Source of the DNA: an uncultured Clostridia bacterium
GTDB taxonomy: Bacteria > Bacillota > Clostridia > UBA1381
DNA: 12,311 bases
Assembly: GCA_910579415.1 (NCBI GenBank)
Contig: CAJTUY010000014.1
Coordinates: 27,759 to 40,069 of the forward strand
Reading direction: 5' to 3'
A model generated the notes under the pieces. It was not told the origin of the DNA and did not search any database. It saw only the letters and a program-made list of their open reading frames with translations. Shown here piece by piece: positions 1 to 7,866 of the stretch (position 1 is the first letter of the stretch; the number at the start of each line of letters is the position of its first letter). Both the position numbers and the translations under genes were made by a program.

Positions 1-2500
1 CATCGTCACCGTTAGACCATATATACAAATCCGAACCCTTTCCGCCGTAATTGTCTATTATTGAGTCTATATTACCCGTTTTATAGCTTTTGTCGGTATA
101 CAGAAAATAATTACTAAATCCCTTATTATCCGTATTGGGTATTCTTTCCTCTGAAGCAGACACGCAGCTTGAAATATCACGTCCGTCCACACTGCATTTA
201 ATTTCATTTACAAGATATTTCTTTACATTTGTCATAACGTCTTTATTTATCTGTGACGCAGGCGCAAAAAGCTCTATATTCTTATAATTGGTGTCATCAT
301 AATAATATCCGCCGAGTTCCGAAAAATCCATCACCTTGCGTACAAGTCCTATTTCACCGTTCATGTTCTTCACAAACTGAATAACATCACCTGTCTGTAC
401 TGTTGAAAGAACATTAAATACATTTTGTCTTTGCGCCGCTGTAAGGCTTACTTCCTTCCCCTGACATATGCCATCTACCGCATATGTAGCCTCATCATTA
501 TCTGTAAGCGTTGTTGATATTTCATTAACCGCCATAAATTCAGATGAGTCACCGAAGCCTGACTGAAGCGGCTTTTCAGGGTCTATTTCAACAACCACTG
601 CGCGAACGCGGTTTATACGGCTGTCATAATCAAATCCTGTAACAATATAGTCCTCATCATTATCAAGCTCAAATATATTGAAATAATCTTCTTTATTATC
701 GCTTACAGGCACACAGAACACCTTCGTTCTGTTCTCATCACAGGCAAATGGTTTTAATATTTTATCCTCATAGTCCACAAAACCAAAATCATTTTCGCAA
801 TATGTCCTGTAACCTCTTGACGCATATTCGTCAGCAGTTTCTATTTTTGTCACTTCATTATTTGAATTAAGTGCTATGGAAGCAAGTGTTTTTGTTTTAA
901 CAGCATTTATAATGTCCTGAGCCGTCTTTTTTCTTGCACCGTTTACCGACACCTTTGAAGACAGCATATATGTATTGAATTCCGCACCGTCAAAGGTATT
1001 TATATATACACTGTCAGGGACATTGCCCTCGTATACCTTTCTTATGTACTCATAATCGTCAAACTCATCTCTTGAATAGAAAATCCGTCCCCACAAATCT
1101 GTATAAAAGGTATTGTTTTCTCCTGTCTGTACAAATGAACTGTCGCATATATACTTATAAACTTCTGAGTTTACAGTTATTTTGTCACTGCCTTTAGCTG
1201 TCGCAGTTCCTTCAAACGGAGTTTCCGTTTTATATATCTGCACATAATCCCAGTTCTCGTCGGCTATTACCGACAGCGCGTCACCCGGCTTTATATCACC
1301 AAGCTCTATCGGCGTTTTATCTGCATCGTAATATTCATAGTCCGAAGCATAATCAGTATCAAGCCTTTTCTTACCGTCAGTAGCATATTCGAATATTATC
1401 TGTCCCTGCTCAGGATATATATTTTTTACAACATAACTCTCAATTCCTGTAACCTCTGCTATGTCATATTTGCTGTCACCGTTATTATCCGTAAGTCTGA
1501 TACGGTTTTCCCCAGTCAGAAATTCACTTAACTGACGAGGTGTCGGACGATTATTGTATAATGTAATCAATGCGTCTGACAGCTGTAAATGCTTTCTGCT
1601 TTCCTCATAATAATACAGTCTGTCATTTTCAAGAGTTATATCACTGTCCTCGTCCAGATATATTACACTGTTGTTCTTATACGGTTCTATCCACTTTATT
1701 GTTTTATAGCCATTGTTGTCTGTCTGTATAAAAATACGTACATAGCTTCCGAGATAACCTGCCATATCAATATCGCCTGTTCCGAAAACCTCTCCGCCGA
1801 TACGCACCTCACCTTTTTCCGTACAGTTACCAGAAATTGCCGCTGTGCTTGTTGCTTCTACAATTCCCAGCATATACTCGCTGTCCTTAAGGCTCATAAG
1901 TCTATCCTCAAGCGTATCGCTGCTGATACGCCAGCCTCTGCCGTCTGACACGCATAAATTTGTATTGAGAGCGTTATGAATAATCATATACGCATCCTCG
2001 CGTGTCAGCTCACCGTTTCTTTTAGCAGTTATACCCTTTGAAAGCCCAAGACTTACCGCTTCATTATACCATGCTTCAAGCGTACGCGGCGTCATTGCGC
2101 TGTATCCAAGCGCGGCTGTGGTCATACTGAGCGCATATTCTGCACTGATATTCTTTTCCGCTTCGACAGCATTTGAAAATACAGAATAAAATCCAAGCTC
2201 CTCAGCTGATTTCATTGACGCTGTATACCATTTCTCACTCTCGTTTGATATTAGCATGTCACCAAATCCGACAGCTCTCATTATCATCGCGCTGTATTCG
2301 GCAAATGTAACCGTTCTGGACGTGTCTATTTTTTCGGCTATTATACCGAAATTCAGCATTTCATCCTCAGGTGTTATGTATGCTGACACGCTCTGTACTG
2401 CCGCACAGCACATTGTGACTGTCGCAAGAACAGCAGACATACATTTGATTTTTTTCCAAAATCCGCTCTTTCTGACGGAATAACGCTTTGAAATATTCAT
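1..2500 (-). CDS. Large exported protein with S-layer-homology-like repeats (partial, C-terminus off the left edge)
   Basis: An uninterrupted reading frame starts at ATG 2500 and is still open at base 1, giving 833 codons in view. AGGAGA (2516-2511) lies 10 nt before the start. Residues 1-40 form a signal peptide: a Lys/Arg-rich start, a hydrophobic Ala/Val/Met core, and a likely cut after Val-Ser-Ala40. Residues about 45-185 hold three degenerate SLH-like repeats, the clearest being near 64-80, 118-135 and 164-181 (LTREDAYMIIHNAL). Such repeats normally bind pyruvylated secondary cell-wall polymer. From about residue 200 on, the chain is rich in short beta-type segments with recurring Gly-Asp turns (PGDALSVI at 405, TGDVIQF near 700), acidic and aromatic residues and few Cys. 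I recognise no catalytic domain in the visible part. One could lie beyond the edge, as in many SLH-anchored glycosidases or lyases. It is transcribed from its own promoter just upstream. The cell-surface role is well supported; the specific function is unknown. Confidence 0.85.
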   Translation of the reverse strand, partial: MNISKRYSVRKSGFWKKIKCMSAVLATVTMCCAAVQSVSAYITPEDEMLNFGIIAEKIDTSRTVTFAEYSAMIMRAVGFGDMLISNESEKWYTASMKSAEELGFYSVFSNAVEAEKNISAEYALSMTTAALGYSAMTPRTLEAWYNEAVSLGLSKGITAKRNGELTREDAYMIIHNALNTNLCVSDGRGWRISSDTLEDRLMSLKDSEYMLGIVEATSTAAISGNCTEKGEVRIGGEVFGTGDIDMAGYLGSYVRIFIQTDNNGYKTIKWIEPYKNNSVIYLDEDSDITLENDRLYYYEESRKHLQLSDALITLYNNRPTPRQLSEFLTGENRIRLTDNNGDSKYDIAEVTGIESYVVKNIYPEQGQIIFEYATDGKKRLDTDYASDYEYYDADKTPIELGDIKPGDALSVIADENWDYVQIYKTETPFEGTATAKGSDKITVNSEVYKYICDSSFVQTGENNTFYTDLWGRIFYSRDEFDDYEYIRKVYEGNVPDSVYINTFDGAEFNTYMLSSKVSVNGARKKTAQDIINAVKTKTLASIALNSNNEVTKIETADEYASRGYRTYCENDFGFVDYEDKILKPFACDENRTKVFCVPVSDNKEDYFNIFELDNDEDYIVTGFDYDSRINRVRAVVVEIDPEKPLQSGFGDSSEFMAVNEISTTLTDNDEATYAVDGICQGKEVSLTAAQRQNVFNVLSTVQTGDVIQFVKNMNGEIGLVRKVMDFSELGGYYYDDTNYKNIELFAPASQINKDVMTNVKKYLVNEIKCSVDGRDISSCVSASEERIPNTDNKGFSNYFLYTDKSYKTGNIDSIIDNYGGKGSDLYIWSNGDD

Positions 2501-2539
2501 ATATCGCAGCTCTCCTCTCTTTTTATATCCTCCGACATT

Positions 2540-2569
2540 ATTATACTTTATTTTACAAAACCCTAACAA
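2540..2569 (-). promoter_or_regulatory. Sigma-A-type promoter of the SLH-like gene
   Basis: On the minus strand, TTGTTA (2569-2564) and a consensus TATAAT (2545-2540) are separated by 18 bp. The predicted start near 2533 leaves a leader of about 33 nt carrying the AGGAGA site. This suggests the SLH gene is not simply read through from the upstream rraA-like gene. I see no clear terminator between the two genes, so some read-through is possible. Confidence 0.6.
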
Positions 2570-2615
2570 GGTACTTTTTTAAGAGAAATATACTGTTTTT
2601 TTAGATGATTTGTTT

Positions 2616-3515
2616 TTACAATGCCGACTGCGTATCATTCGGGTCACCGTTACGAGCCAAATCATATTCCTCCGACCAGTCAAGACCTCTGTACTCCTCC
2701 GCGCGGCTGTCATTTTTTATAAACTCCATAAGCAGGTCAAGCATTTCTTCTGTCCATGTATTTCTGTCAATCTGAGCTGTCGTAAATTTATTCTGAGTTA
2801 TCATCTCAAAACCAAACATATCCTTTACCTGCGTTTTTGCCGCTCCGTCTACAACCTCTGCAACGAGATGCGAAGGAATAAACAATACTCCTCCATGCGA
2901 GCCGAATACGATGTCTCCCGGCAATACCACCGCATTTCCTATTCTTGTCACATCATTAAAGCTTGACATTATAAACTCGCGTATCGGCGTTGGGTCAATG
3001 CCCCTGTAATAAACCTGCGTATCAATTTTAAGCATCTGTTCAACATCGCGTATTCCGCCCCATATTACCGCGCCGCCTGTTTTTGTCTTATTTTTCAGCG
3101 CAGTAGTAAGATTTCCGCCGAGAAATGTACCCTTGTATATCTTGTCATACATATCTATTACCGCTACGTCTCCGTCTGTAAGACTGTCAATTACCCACTG
3201 ATTATATGTACCTGTTCTTCCTTCGAGCTTACCTGCCTTTGCCGTAACTTCATTCAAATCCGGACGCATAGGAACATATGCCGCTGTTACCGCTCTTCCG
3301 ATAAGTTTGCGTCCATCATCATGCAGCACCTTCAATCTGCCCTCAAACTGACTTTCATATCCCTTGACAAATATGGGCTTCCACACTTCCTCCAGCGTAA
3401 GCTTCTCCAATGCCTTAAGATATTTGTCCGCCACTCTCGGACGTCCGTCAGGAAAACGCTCGCCTGTCCACATAGGAGTAAGTTCCTTGATTTTTTCCTT
3501 ATCATTAAATTTCAT
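2616..3515 (-). CDS. RraA-family protein (putative metal-dependent 2-oxo-acid aldolase)
   Basis: This 299-residue protein has RraA / HMG-CHA aldolase superfamily marks: GGNL near 133-136, the Gly-Gly-Ile-Arg-Asp motif with R156 and D157 (the Arg and metal-linked Asp of the aldolase members), and the late GDIVFGSHGGVLFIP block (about 200-214), which matches the family's GD-V-GV-IP signature. Characterised relatives either cleave 4-hydroxy-2-oxo diacids to pyruvate or, as RraA itself, bind RNase E. Clostridia generally lack a classical RraA partner setting, and the retained Arg-Asp pair favours an enzyme. The substrate is unknown. The chain is longer than the usual 160-230 residues, with extra N- and C-terminal helices. 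I chose ATG 3515 over GTG 3527 because GAGGTG (3530-3525) sits 9 nt before the ATG and would overlap the GTG. The gene is divergent from the araC-led operon and shares its promoter region. Confidence 0.8.
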   Translation of the reverse strand: MKFNDKEKIKELTPMWTGERFPDGRPRVADKYLKALEKLTLEEVWKPIFVKGYESQFEGRLKVLHDDGRKLIGRAVTAAYVPMRPDLNEVTAKAGKLEGRTGTYNQWVIDSLTDGDVAVIDMYDKIYKGTFLGGNLTTALKNKTKTGGAVIWGGIRDVEQMLKIDTQVYYRGIDPTPIREFIMSSFNDVTRIGNAVVLPGDIVFGSHGGVLFIPSHLVAEVVDGAAKTQVKDMFGFEMITQNKFTTAQIDRNTWTEEMLDLLMEFIKNDSRAEEYRGLDWSEEYDLARNGDPNDTQSAL

Positions 3516-3553
3516 ATTATCCAGCACCTCTCGTAAATTTAGCTAAAAATCAT

Positions 3554-3582
3554 TTGACTTTTCCATCGTTTTATTGTATTAT
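3554..3582 (+). promoter_or_regulatory. Rightward promoter of the araC-led operon
   Basis: TTGACT (3554-3559) and TATTAT (3577-3582) are separated by exactly 17 bp, close to sigma-A consensus. The predicted start near 3589 gives an 80-nt leader before the ATG at 3669. The -10 lies in the 12-bp perfect palindrome TATTATATAATA (3577-3588). The -35 is part of TGACTTTT (3555-3562), which has an exact inverted copy, AAAAGTCA, at 3599-3606. These inverted arms are candidate operator half-sites as well as promoter elements. Confidence 0.6.
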
Positions 3583-3607
3583 ATAATAAAATCAGCATAA
3601 AAGTCAT
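3578..3607 (-). promoter_or_regulatory. Leftward promoter of the rraA-like gene
   Basis: On the minus strand, ATGACT (3607-3602) and TATAAT (3583-3578) are separated by 18 bp. The -10 is consensus and the -35 is weak. The predicted start is near 3571, giving a leader of about 56 nt. The -10 occupies the same palindromic bases as the rightward promoter, so the two cannot be bound by polymerase at the same time. The weak -35 suggests a need for an activator, possibly the divergently encoded AraC protein. Confidence 0.5.
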
Positions 3608-3668
3608 ACAGTATATTTGAATATTTGTCTACTATATTTTGTTGAAGTGAAAGGAGGGCATTTCTCTC

Positions 3669-4529
3669 ATGCGTCTTAATGAATCTAAAATTGAGCTGTC
3701 ATGCGGAAAAAACATACTTTTCTATCAATCTGTTACTGACGCAAACGACAGACGTGTACATGAACACCATCATGCGGAAATAGAGCTTTCTATGTGCAGC
3801 AGCGGAAGCGGAATTTATACCATCGACGGTATGCAGTACACTATGGCTCCCGATGATGTCATTATCCTTGCAGGCAATGAACCTCACTTTTTTATGAAGG
3901 TTTCGGATAATGAGCCTCTCACAATGTTTAATCTGCGTTTTGACCCTGTGCTGTTATGGTCCGACAATGAACTTGCCTGGCTTATGCGCTTCTTCATTGA
4001 CCCGTCCTGCCGTCATCAGAATAAAATTGATGCTGCTCACCCTTCCGCTTCTCTGATAAGAGGACTTTTCATGAAAATACGCGATGAAATATCCGAGAAA
4101 AAAAGCGGATACGAGGTCATGGTTAAAATGCTCGTTATAAATATACTGATTATAATAGACCGCCTCCATCCGGACACCTCAGGCTCCTACAAGCTTGACG
4201 GATTTTCAAACACCTTTAGTCAACTCGAAAAGGCTATTGTTTTTATCAATGAAAATATAGAAAACAACATAACTCTTGATATGATTGCTCATACTGTATC
4301 CATGAACAAAACGTATTTTTCAACGATTTTCAAAAAATTCAACGGAATAAGTCTGTGGGATTACATCACAATAAAAAGGATTGACCGCGCAGTTGAGCTT
4401 TTAAAAACAACCAATCTTACAAAAATAGACATTGCATTAAAATGCGGTTTTAACAGTTCCGCAAATTTCTACAAAGCCTTTAAACGCGTTACAGGAAAAA
4501 ATCCGAGCTTTTTTACTCACAGCAATTAA
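3669..4529 (+). CDS. AraC-family transcriptional regulator with N-terminal cupin sensor
   Basis: This 286-residue cytoplasmic DNA-binding protein has an N-terminal cupin-like arm and barrel (about 10-95), with the His-rich HEHHHAEIEL strand at 31-40 and the second cupin motif around GNEPHFF (69-75). A helical linker follows. The C-terminal double helix-turn-helix spans about 185-284 and ends in the characteristic FKRVTGKNPSFF pattern. Regulators of this layout usually bind a small sugar or acid in the cupin and activate nearby metabolic genes. AGGAGGG (3652-3658) is 10 nt before the ATG. It is the first gene of the rightward operon, 17 nt before the kinase gene, and divergent from the rraA-like gene, so likely targets are the shared promoter region and itself. 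The effector cannot be read from the sequence. Confidence 0.9.
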   Translation: MRLNESKIELSCGKNILFYQSVTDANDRRVHEHHHAEIELSMCSSGSGIYTIDGMQYTMAPDDVIILAGNEPHFFMKVSDNEPLTMFNLRFDPVLLWSDNELAWLMRFFIDPSCRHQNKIDAAHPSASLIRGLFMKIRDEISEKKSGYEVMVKMLVINILIIIDRLHPDTSGSYKLDGFSNTFSQLEKAIVFINENIENNITLDMIAHTVSMNKTYFSTIFKKFNGISLWDYITIKRIDRAVELLKTTNLTKIDIALKCGFNSSANFYKAFKRVTGKNPSFFTHSN

Positions 4530-4546
4530 CACATGGGGGATTTCAG

Positions 4547-6307
4547 ATGCTTAACAACAGCAGTATTTTTAAGAAATATCTTATTTGCTTTGTATTATGC
4601 GGCTTTCTGCCGATTATACTCTGCTCCTACATTATGTTTTCACTATACGAAAAAAACACGCTTAAAAATACAATGACGGATATTGACTATCTTTTTAACT
4701 ATCTGTCGGGAAGCATAGAAAATGTATCGGGTGATATGCGATATATATCCTCATACATCAATGAGAAAAGCCGTAATAACGGACTTATGGATAATCTTAT
4801 TTTAAAGCGCGGCGGCACCGACCACCTTGAAGAACGTCAGAAAATAATCACGGATATGATTGATGAGGTTATCTCCATGAACAGTTACGTCAAAGGCGTT
4901 ATGTTCGTTGGGAAAGACAACGAAATGTACGGCACTTCCAGAATTTCAGGCATATTTAATCAAAATTACAAGCCAAAATACAACAATGAAATACAGGACT
5001 ACCTTTCGGGAGAACACACGGATGATTTTATACCGACGCATACTTCTCCCTATTATAACGATGAAACAGAAGTGGTTACTCTTGTAAGCCGTTTCACCTA
5101 TACTCCCGCCGCCGATGTACAGCCCGAAATTATGGGTATTATGTTCGTTGATGTATACATTGAATCAATAGGCATTTTCTTTAACAATCTCAACCGTGAT
5201 ATAATGAGTATTGTATATCTTGCCGACCTTGACGGCAACTGCATATACAGTCTTAACAACGCATGGAACGGCAGAAAAATATATGAATTTCAAACCCACA
5301 AGAATGAAGGTTACAGTCAGATGGGCGGCAAGGATTTCTATTTTAAAACCAGTCCTATTCCAGGCTCATCATGGTCTTTGGTTGCAGGTATAGACAGAGA
5401 ATATCTGCTTTCCAAAATTAAAATCATAAAATACTGGACTTTTTGTATTGTAGGCATAGGAATTTTCATATGCTTTGCGCTTGCTTATATGGGGTCTAAA
5501 ACCTTTGCAAAACCAATAAAAACTATTCTCAACTGTATGCATGAAGCAGAAAGCGGAAATCTTGACGTACGCGTAAACATGCAAAAGGACAACGAAATAG
5601 GTCAGCTTGCAGACGGTCTTGACGCAATGCTGGGTCAGATGCAGGAATATATTCAGAAGGAATATATTCTCCGCATCAAACAGAGAGAAGCTGAGCTTAC
5701 TGCCCTCAAAATGCAGATACACCCTCACTTTCTCTACAATACGCTTGAAGTTATCCGCATAGAGGCAATGAAAAACAATGACGATACTGCCGCTGGCATG
5801 ATACAGCTTCTTGCCGACCAGTTCAGGTATATTACAGACAACAACGCCGACGAAGTAAAAATTCAGGACGAGCTTGAAATTATAAAAAAATATTTCGAAC
5901 TTGTAAAAATAAGATATGAGGGAAAAATAAAATCAGAAATAAACGTAACAAATGAAGCTCAGAGCATCAGCATACCCAAGCTTTCCTTGCAGACAATTAC
6001 AGAAAATGCAGTTATACACGGTCTTAAAGCAAGGGGCGGCAAAATAAAAATTAACGGCTATATCGAAAACAACATATGCTCTTTGGAAATAATAGATAAC
6101 GGTAAAGGAATGAGCAGAGAGCGTCTTGACGAAATAAACAGCGCTCTTATGCATAACTGTAAAATATCAAAACAATCGGCAAATTCAGGTATAGGTCTTG
6201 AAAATGTAAATGAACGGCTGCACGCCCGTTACGGCAGTAAATGTAAAATGATTATAGAAAGCCTTGAAAATATAGGCACCTCAGTAAAAATTATTATTGA
6301 ACTTTAA
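4547..6307 (+). CDS. YesM-type membrane sensor histidine kinase
   Basis: This 586-residue kinase has a TM helix at about 9-33, a large extracytoplasmic domain (about 34-292, dCache-like in size and pattern), a second TM at about 295-317, a HAMP linker (about 317-370) and a His_kinase/HATPase_c core. The H-box is QIHPHFLYNTLE around H394, the conserved His of the PHFLYN motif. It reads His-Pro-His where the family usually has Asn-Pro-His. The N-box TENAVIHG has E486 and N487, followed by D517-N-G-K-G521 and GIGLENVNERL from 548. The protein should autophosphorylate in response to an extracellular ligand and pass phosphate to the regulator encoded 27 nt downstream. GGGGGA (4535-4540) gives a 6-nt spacing to the ATG. 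This class typically senses sugars, oligosaccharides or peptides. The ligand is unknown here. Confidence 0.93.
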   Translation: MLNNSSIFKKYLICFVLCGFLPIILCSYIMFSLYEKNTLKNTMTDIDYLFNYLSGSIENVSGDMRYISSYINEKSRNNGLMDNLILKRGGTDHLEERQKIITDMIDEVISMNSYVKGVMFVGKDNEMYGTSRISGIFNQNYKPKYNNEIQDYLSGEHTDDFIPTHTSPYYNDETEVVTLVSRFTYTPAADVQPEIMGIMFVDVYIESIGIFFNNLNRDIMSIVYLADLDGNCIYSLNNAWNGRKIYEFQTHKNEGYSQMGGKDFYFKTSPIPGSSWSLVAGIDREYLLSKIKIIKYWTFCIVGIGIFICFALAYMGSKTFAKPIKTILNCMHEAESGNLDVRVNMQKDNEIGQLADGLDAMLGQMQEYIQKEYILRIKQREAELTALKMQIHPHFLYNTLEVIRIEAMKNNDDTAAGMIQLLADQFRYITDNNADEVKIQDELEIIKKYFELVKIRYEGKIKSEINVTNEAQSISIPKLSLQTITENAVIHGLKARGGKIKINGYIENNICSLEIIDNGKGMSRERLDEINSALMHNCKISKQSANSGIGLENVNERLHARYGSKCKMIIESLENIGTSVKIIIEL

Positions 6308-6334
6308 AACATTATGAAAGGAAGTGTCCGATAA

Positions 6335-7861
6335 ATGTACAGTATGATAATTGCAGATGATGAGCCTGTTATTCTTGACGGTCTTTGCAGAATGCTTGAC
6401 TGGGATGCTCTTGATATAACAATCGTCGGAAAGTTCTTATGCGGCAAAGATGTTATAGACTTTCTTGATGTTAACTCCTGCGATATACTGATTACAGATA
6501 TAAATATGCCCGAAAAGAACGGTCTGGACATTCTTAAATATATAAAAGAACGCAATCTCCATACTCAAACCATATTTATAAGCGGCTTTTCCGAGTTTTC
6601 CTACGCTCACGAAGCTCTGCACAACGGCGCGGCAGATTATATTACCAAACCGATAAACAAGGATATTCTTCTTGATGCTGTCGAAAAATCCATACGCTTC
6701 CTTAGCCGAAACGACACCGTACTCGAAAAAAAACTAATAGACTACGGAATTATAAATTCAGTTAATATGGGCATTACTGATGCAAAAAAAGCCGATGATG
6801 AATTTTACACGGCGATAAATGTTTATCTTGATACCTCCTGTCTTTCCAAACAACAGCATGACCTTTTAATATTTTCTTTTACAGCTTCAATGGAAAAGCT
6901 GCTTACTATGAACAACATCGTGTTTGAACGCGGTCACGCAATTTGTATTATTATAAGTCACAGCGTCAGAGATGAAGCGCTTCAAGCAGCCGACAGTATA
7001 CTTAGTATTATCAGCGAACAAATGCACATAAACGCAGTTATAATAATCGGTAGTACCGCAGACGGAACATCTGGAATTCCCGATTCATTTAAAAATGCGG
7101 AAAAGCTTGAATATATGTGCTTTTACTGTAATTCAAGCACTGTCATTGACTGCGAAAATCCGCCCGAATTAAAAACAACTCGTATAAATTCAGATATATC
7201 GGATATAGAAAAATCAGCTGTTGAATGTATGTATAAGCTGAACGGTGATAAATTAAAAACTTCTGTAAACGATATTTCCGAAAAAATCAATACACTAAGC
7301 GGCTTTATGCCCAATACACTTAAAGCATACGTGATTTCTGTTCTGTACAGGTTGAATACCGAGATACACACGCTTAACAACAACAAAAGCTTTACTGCAA
7401 GAGCAGACGAAATGTTTACAAAATTTTCCGGGCAGATAAATCTCGCTTCACGTTTCTGCAAGGTTAAGACTCTGATTGCTGAATGTATGCTGGAAGCAAA
7501 AAAATTGCTTAATGAACTTGATTTTTCCTCTGTTGATGCTATAATTAAAAGTAAGGATTTTATTAAAAATCATTACAGTGAAAATATAACTCTTGAAAGC
7601 GTTGCAAATAATGTATATATGAACTCTTTCTATTTCAGCGCCTTCTTTAAGAAGCACACAGGAAAAAACTTCAAAGAATACCTTAACGAAATACGTTTGG
7701 AAAATGCAGTGAAGCTGCTTATCACAAGCAACCTTCATCTCAGTGAAATTGCAGAAAAAACAGGTTTCAAAAGTCTTAGAAGCATGAATGAGCTTTTTTC
7801 CAAAGCTTACGGAGAAACACCCGGCGAATACAGAAAAAATTTTAATCAAAGAAAGGTATGA
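6335..7861 (+). CDS. YesN-type response regulator (REC plus AraC HTH)
   Basis: This 508-residue regulator has an N-terminal receiver domain (about 1-120) with the acidic pair D8/D9, phospho-acceptor D55 in LITDINMP, S83 and K105-P106, all the residues needed for phosphorylation. The middle (about 130-390) is a variable region with a degenerate GGDEF-like flavour, common in YesN proteins (for example hydrophobic strands near 202-210 and 232-240). The C-terminus (about 403-503) is an AraC double helix-turn-helix ending with YGETPGEYRK. AAGGAAG (6318-6324) lies 10 nt before the ATG. It is the cognate partner of the upstream kinase and overlaps the phosphofructokinase frame's first possible ATG by 4 nt. 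It therefore probably controls this operon or other carbohydrate genes. Confidence 0.93.
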   Translation: MYSMIIADDEPVILDGLCRMLDWDALDITIVGKFLCGKDVIDFLDVNSCDILITDINMPEKNGLDILKYIKERNLHTQTIFISGFSEFSYAHEALHNGAADYITKPINKDILLDAVEKSIRFLSRNDTVLEKKLIDYGIINSVNMGITDAKKADDEFYTAINVYLDTSCLSKQQHDLLIFSFTASMEKLLTMNNIVFERGHAICIIISHSVRDEALQAADSILSIISEQMHINAVIIIGSTADGTSGIPDSFKNAEKLEYMCFYCNSSTVIDCENPPELKTTRINSDISDIEKSAVECMYKLNGDKLKTSVNDISEKINTLSGFMPNTLKAYVISVLYRLNTEIHTLNNNKSFTARADEMFTKFSGQINLASRFCKVKTLIAECMLEAKKLLNELDFSSVDAIIKSKDFIKNHYSENITLESVANNVYMNSFYFSAFFKKHTGKNFKEYLNEIRLENAVKLLITSNLHLSEIAEKTGFKSLRSMNELFSKAYGETPGEYRKNFNQRKV

Positions 7862-7866
7862 TAATT

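Noticed and set aside
1589..2483. Plus-strand open frames of 75-119 codons
   Set aside because: They lie antisense to the continuous SLH-like frame, lack ribosome sites and encode no recognisable protein.
2501..2615. Terminator between the RraA-like and SLH-like genes
   Set aside because: The T/A runs near 2574-2610 have no supporting stem of useful length.
2616..3527. GTG 3527 as start of the RraA-like protein
   Set aside because: The GAGGTG ribosome site overlaps this GTG, and the ATG at 3515 has the right 9-nt spacing.
7858..7866. ATG 7858 as start of the phosphofructokinase
   Set aside because: It is only 1 nt from the GAAAGG site. ATG 7867 has proper spacing and matches the usual short N-terminus before VGQSGGPT.
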